From the NCBI GenBank assembly GCA_930367205.1, contig OV884015.1, positions 106,022,509 to 106,086,508 of the forward strand: DNA of 64,000 nucleotides, written 5' to 3'. The DNA comes from Acanthosoma haemorrhoidale. Taxonomy: Eukaryota; Arthropoda; Insecta; Hemiptera; Acanthosomatidae. Both the position numbers and the translations under genes were made by a program. The notes under the pieces are model-generated. The model saw nothing but the letters and a program-made list of their open reading frames with translations, had not been told where the DNA came from and searched no databases. Shown here piece after piece: positions 61,388-64,000 of the stretch (its first letter is position 1; each line of letters begins with the position of its first letter).

Positions 61388-64000
61388 CTATATATGTGAC
61401 AGGCCCACGGCCTTTGCAAATCTGAGGATACTGAGTGGATCGATCAGTTCACATAGTTTGGGGTCTACAATGCGTTCACTACCAAAGTGAAGGTATCGCC
61501 TTCTAGCTAGGTTATCACAGTCACATATTATGTGACGTGACGTTTCTCCCTCTTTCTTGCAGAATCTGCAGATTGGTGATTCCACTATCCCCAAATTAAA
61601 GAGGTGCTTGTTTAACCGACAGTGACCTGTATAGAGTCCTGTCACACTTTTGAGTGTCCACCTGTCCATTGATAGAAGTACTGAGCTTCTTTTCTTACAG
61701 GGTCCATCAAGAAACAGTTTCGAGTGTTCCTGTTTCTTAGTTTCTCTCCAAGAGAGTCTTGCCCTGTCCTCTAAAGCTAATTTTATACGCCTTTTTGCGT
61801 AGCTGAGGCTGATACCACATATGGGTTCAGGTGCAAGAGGTGTCTGTTCTGAGCCCACCCTTGCAAGGCCATCTGCCTTTTCATTGCCTGTGATGCCTGT
61901 GTGTCCTGGCACCCAGTCGATTCTAACCTTATTGGCTAGCGAGAGTGTGTTTAGGTTGTTTTTACACTCCTCAACCAAATAAGATCTGGTCGTATAGCTT
62001 CTCAGGGCGCCAATGGCTGCCTGGCTATCCGTGAAAATTGTGATCAGTCTGTTTCTTACACCCTCCCCAATTAAGGTTTGGGTACAGACATTGATCGCCA
62101 TCACTTCGGCCTGAAAGACCGAGGTGTGTCTACCTAAAGGAATAGAAATCCCAGATTCTGGTTTATCTTTCCTCCATATGCCGGCCCCTGACCCGTTTTC
62201 TGTTAGCGAGCCGTCTGTATAGCAATTAATCCCATTACACAGTTTATGTGGTTTGGTCTTTGTGTTTTCCGCACAGTATAAAACGTCTGTGTGTTTCTTA
62301 ACTTGTAGGTCAGAGTGCATTGACAGCACCTCGTCCTCATCAATTCTTCTGAACAAGTTCCCAAGTCGCATGTGAGTCATGACTTTGGATCTTGTTCCTG
62401 ATTTCGCAAGTCTGTAAGCCACGTTCAAGGCTTGCGCTTCTACTTCTATGTGCAGTGGATTCAAGTTCAATAAGACTTCCATTGCAGCAGTAGGAGTTGT
62501 ACTCATGGCACCAGTAATCATGAGACATGAAAGCCTCTGTAGTTTGCCAAGCAAAGTTCTATTTTTACTAATGCTACCTCTGTGCCACCACACCATAGAG
62601 GCATAGAGCACCATTGGTCTCACTGCTGCGGTATATAGCCAGAATAACATTCTGGGTTGTAGTCCCCAGGTCCTACCCACAGCCCTTTTACATGCATAAA
62701 GGCATCGAAGTGCCTTCGTAGTAGTATTCCTGATGTGTTTAGACCAGTCCAATTTACTATCCAGAGTAACCCCTAGATGCTTTACCTCACTACAAAAGCT
62801 TACCTGTGTCCCCCCTATATAGGGTGGTCTAACTATAGCATTTCTTTTGTTAGTGAAGATACAGAGATTTATCTTCTGGGGATTGATTCCTAAACCATTC
62901 TTTTCACACCAATCCCTCAAAAGATCCATCGATGCGGAAAGCAACTCAGAAATGGTTTCTGAGAACTTGCCCCCTATGAGCACAGCAATGTCATCAGCAT
63001 ATCCCTGTGCGTAGAACCCTGCAGAGTTTAGGTTTGTTAACAATGAGTCAACGACCAAACACCACAGTAATGGAGATAACACCCCTCCCTGTGGACATCC
63101 TCCCACTGGCTTCATCCACAGTTTGGTTTGTCCCAATTGTGATTGTAGAATCCTATTCTCTAGCATGGTGTTTATCCAGCTAGAGGTTAAGGAACTAATC
63201 CCCTTTCTTTCTAAGGCCGATGCCATAGTGTTATAGGGTGTGCGATCAAAGGCACCTTCTATATCAACAAAGATGCCTACCATTATTTCTTTATGATCTA
63301 GGGATCTCTCAATCCTGGAAACCAGGTGGTGGAGAGCAATTTCACAGGATTTTCCTGCCTGGTATGCGAATTGGGCGCTATGGAGCGGTCGTTCTACCAG
63401 TATTCCATCCCTAATATGTCTGTCTATGACCTTTTCCAAGGTCTTCATTAAAAATGAAGTCAGACATATTGGTCTGTAAGACTTGGGTTCGTCATAGGAC
63501 TCTTTCCCAGGTTTTGGTATGTAACACACTTTTGCCATCCTCCAGCTTACTGGAATATAGCTCAGTGCCAAGCTTCCCCTTAACAAGGTAAGTATAAGGG
63601 GCCTAATTACTGGTAGGCCTTTTTGTAGCAAGGCTGGGAATATCCCATCAATACCAGGTGATTTGAAGGGAGCAAAAGAATTAATTGCCCACTCCACCCT
63701 TGCAGAATTGATAATTTTATTTGCTTCTGCCCAGTTACCCTTGCAACTAGTGTGTTCACAGTTGGTAGGGTCATTATTAATCGTATCCATCAGTCCGCAG
63801 CCAGGAAAATGCGCGCGCGCCAGGGCACCGAGGGTTCCCTCCTCAGAATCCGAATAGCCCCCTCCCACCCTGACGGAGCCCAATGCTCCCCTGTCAGACT
63901 GCTTGGATAAGATCCTATTTACTCTAAACATGGAAGTTGTATCGTTTATTTCGCTACAAAATTTCTTCCACGCCCTTCTTTTAGCCTTTCTGACTTCTTT
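61388..64000 (-). CDS. LINE ORF2: reverse transcriptase and RNase H (5' end outside window)
   Basis: Open from the right edge; the ATG at 63931 is internal, since 23 further codons upstream are open and read like the usual linker after an AP endonuclease (RRAWKKFC...). Numbering from that ATG: RT fingers about 85-205 (SPGIDG, KSYRPICLTS), catalytic D223 in FVDIEGAFD, GCPQGGVLSP at 278-287, YADD at 311-314; RNase H with D573, E609, D635, H677 and D687; and a C-x2-C-x8-H-x4-C zinc knuckle at 788-805. TAG at 61388-61390. RNase H after RT with a C-terminal CCHC points to the I/R1/Loa/Jockey group; I cannot fix the clade. No break is seen in 870 codons, so the copy looks recent. Confidence 0.93.
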   Translation of the reverse strand, partial: KEVRKAKRRAWKKFCSEINDTTSMFRVNRILSKQSDRGALGSVRVGGGYSDSEEGTLGALARAHFPGCGLMDTINNDPTNCEHTSCKGNWAEANKIINSARVEWAINSFAPFKSPGIDGIFPALLQKGLPVIRPLILTLLRGSLALSYIPVSWRMAKVCYIPKPGKESYDEPKSYRPICLTSFLMKTLEKVIDRHIRDGILVERPLHSAQFAYQAGKSCEIALHHLVSRIERSLDHKEIMVGIFVDIEGAFDRTPYNTMASALERKGISSLTSSWINTMLENRILQSQLGQTKLWMKPVGGCPQGGVLSPLLWCLVVDSLLTNLNSAGFYAQGYADDIAVLIGGKFSETISELLSASMDLLRDWCEKNGLGINPQKINLCIFTNKRNAIVRPPYIGGTQVSFCSEVKHLGVTLDSKLDWSKHIRNTTTKALRCLYACKRAVGRTWGLQPRMLFWLYTAAVRPMVLYASMVWWHRGSISKNRTLLGKLQRLSCLMITGAMSTTPTAAMEVLLNLNPLHIEVEAQALNVAYRLAKSGTRSKVMTHMRLGNLFRRIDEDEVLSMHSDLQVKKHTDVLYCAENTKTKPHKLCNGINCYTDGSLTENGSGAGIWRKDKPESGISIPLGRHTSVFQAEVMAINVCTQTLIGEGVRNRLITIFTDSQAAIGALRSYTTRSYLVEECKNNLNTLSLANKVRIDWVPGHTGITGNEKADGLARVGSEQTPLAPEPICGISLSYAKRRIKLALEDRARLSWRETKKQEHSKLFLDGPCKKRSSVLLSMDRWTLKSVTGLYTGHCRLNKHLFNLGIVESPICRFCKKEGETSRHIICDCDNLARRRYLHFGSERIVDPKLCELIDPLSILRFAKAVGLSHI

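Larger units (their letters stand above)
61299..64000 (-). mobile_element. LINE (I/R1/Jockey-like, with RNase H) inserted in gypsy pol
   Basis: 3' part of a non-LTR retrotransposon on the - strand: ORF2 from the window edge to 61388, a short 3' UTR (61326-61387) and a 27-base A tail (T run at 61299-61325). Poly(A) directly abuts gypsy RNase H coding sequence, which marks target-primed insertion. The 5' end and its target duplication are outside the window. Confidence 0.9.

Noticed and set aside
60002..61490. + strand open frames over the right gypsy and LINE end
   Set aside because: Shadows of - strand pol and of the T run.
62340..63857. Short open frames at 62340-62528 (-) and 63663-63857 (+)
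   Set aside because: Overlap the long LINE ORF2 in other frames; no independent evidence.

Overview
The window is an AT-rich eukaryotic nuclear sequence, most likely from an insect or other arthropod. This is inferred from a Ty3/gypsy element of insect type, a LINE whose ORF2 carries an RNase H domain, GT-AG intron-like signals and AATAAA signals. No bacterial or organellar features are present.

Layout. (1) 1-1985: the 3' part of a Ty3/gypsy LTR retrotransposon on the + strand. It has RNase H and integrase open from the window edge, a polypurine tract, and a 3' LTR running TGTAA...TTACA. (2) 1986 to about 59390: a head-to-tail tandem array of very similar 7.2-8.4 kb units, seven complete and an eighth cut at its right end. 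(3) 59394-61298: a second, related but diverged gypsy element on the - strand, with its 3' LTR also facing the array and a frameshift inside integrase. (4) 61299-64000: a LINE on the - strand whose poly(A) end sits directly against the gypsy RNase H start. The LINE has therefore inserted into the gypsy pol, and its ORF2 is open to the right edge.

Each array unit carries one intact intronless 164-codon gene on the - strand. It encodes a compact CUE + Smr protein, the domain pair found in the Cue2/NONU-1/N4BP2 group of ribosome-quality-control nucleases. The protein is identical in seven of the eight copies and differs at two residues in the eighth. The rest of the unit is AT-rich. It holds 77-bp direct repeats around a coiled-coil coding fragment, several exon-like blocks with splice signals, an 86-codon open block that does not vary, a decayed -strand coding region containing a 180-bp (60-codon) minisatellite, and degenerate AT-rich repeats.

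Unit lengths differ mainly because the minisatellite has 3, 3, 8, 8, 4, 3 and 2 copies, a 251-bp segment is missing from units 1-2, and unit 2 has a 794-bp internal duplication. Shared variants group the units as 1+2, 3+4 and 5+6+7, as expected for recent unequal exchange and duplication of neighbouring blocks. The main point of interest is a small amplified, homogenised CUE-Smr gene family inside a macrosatellite, bounded by two gypsy elements pointing inward.
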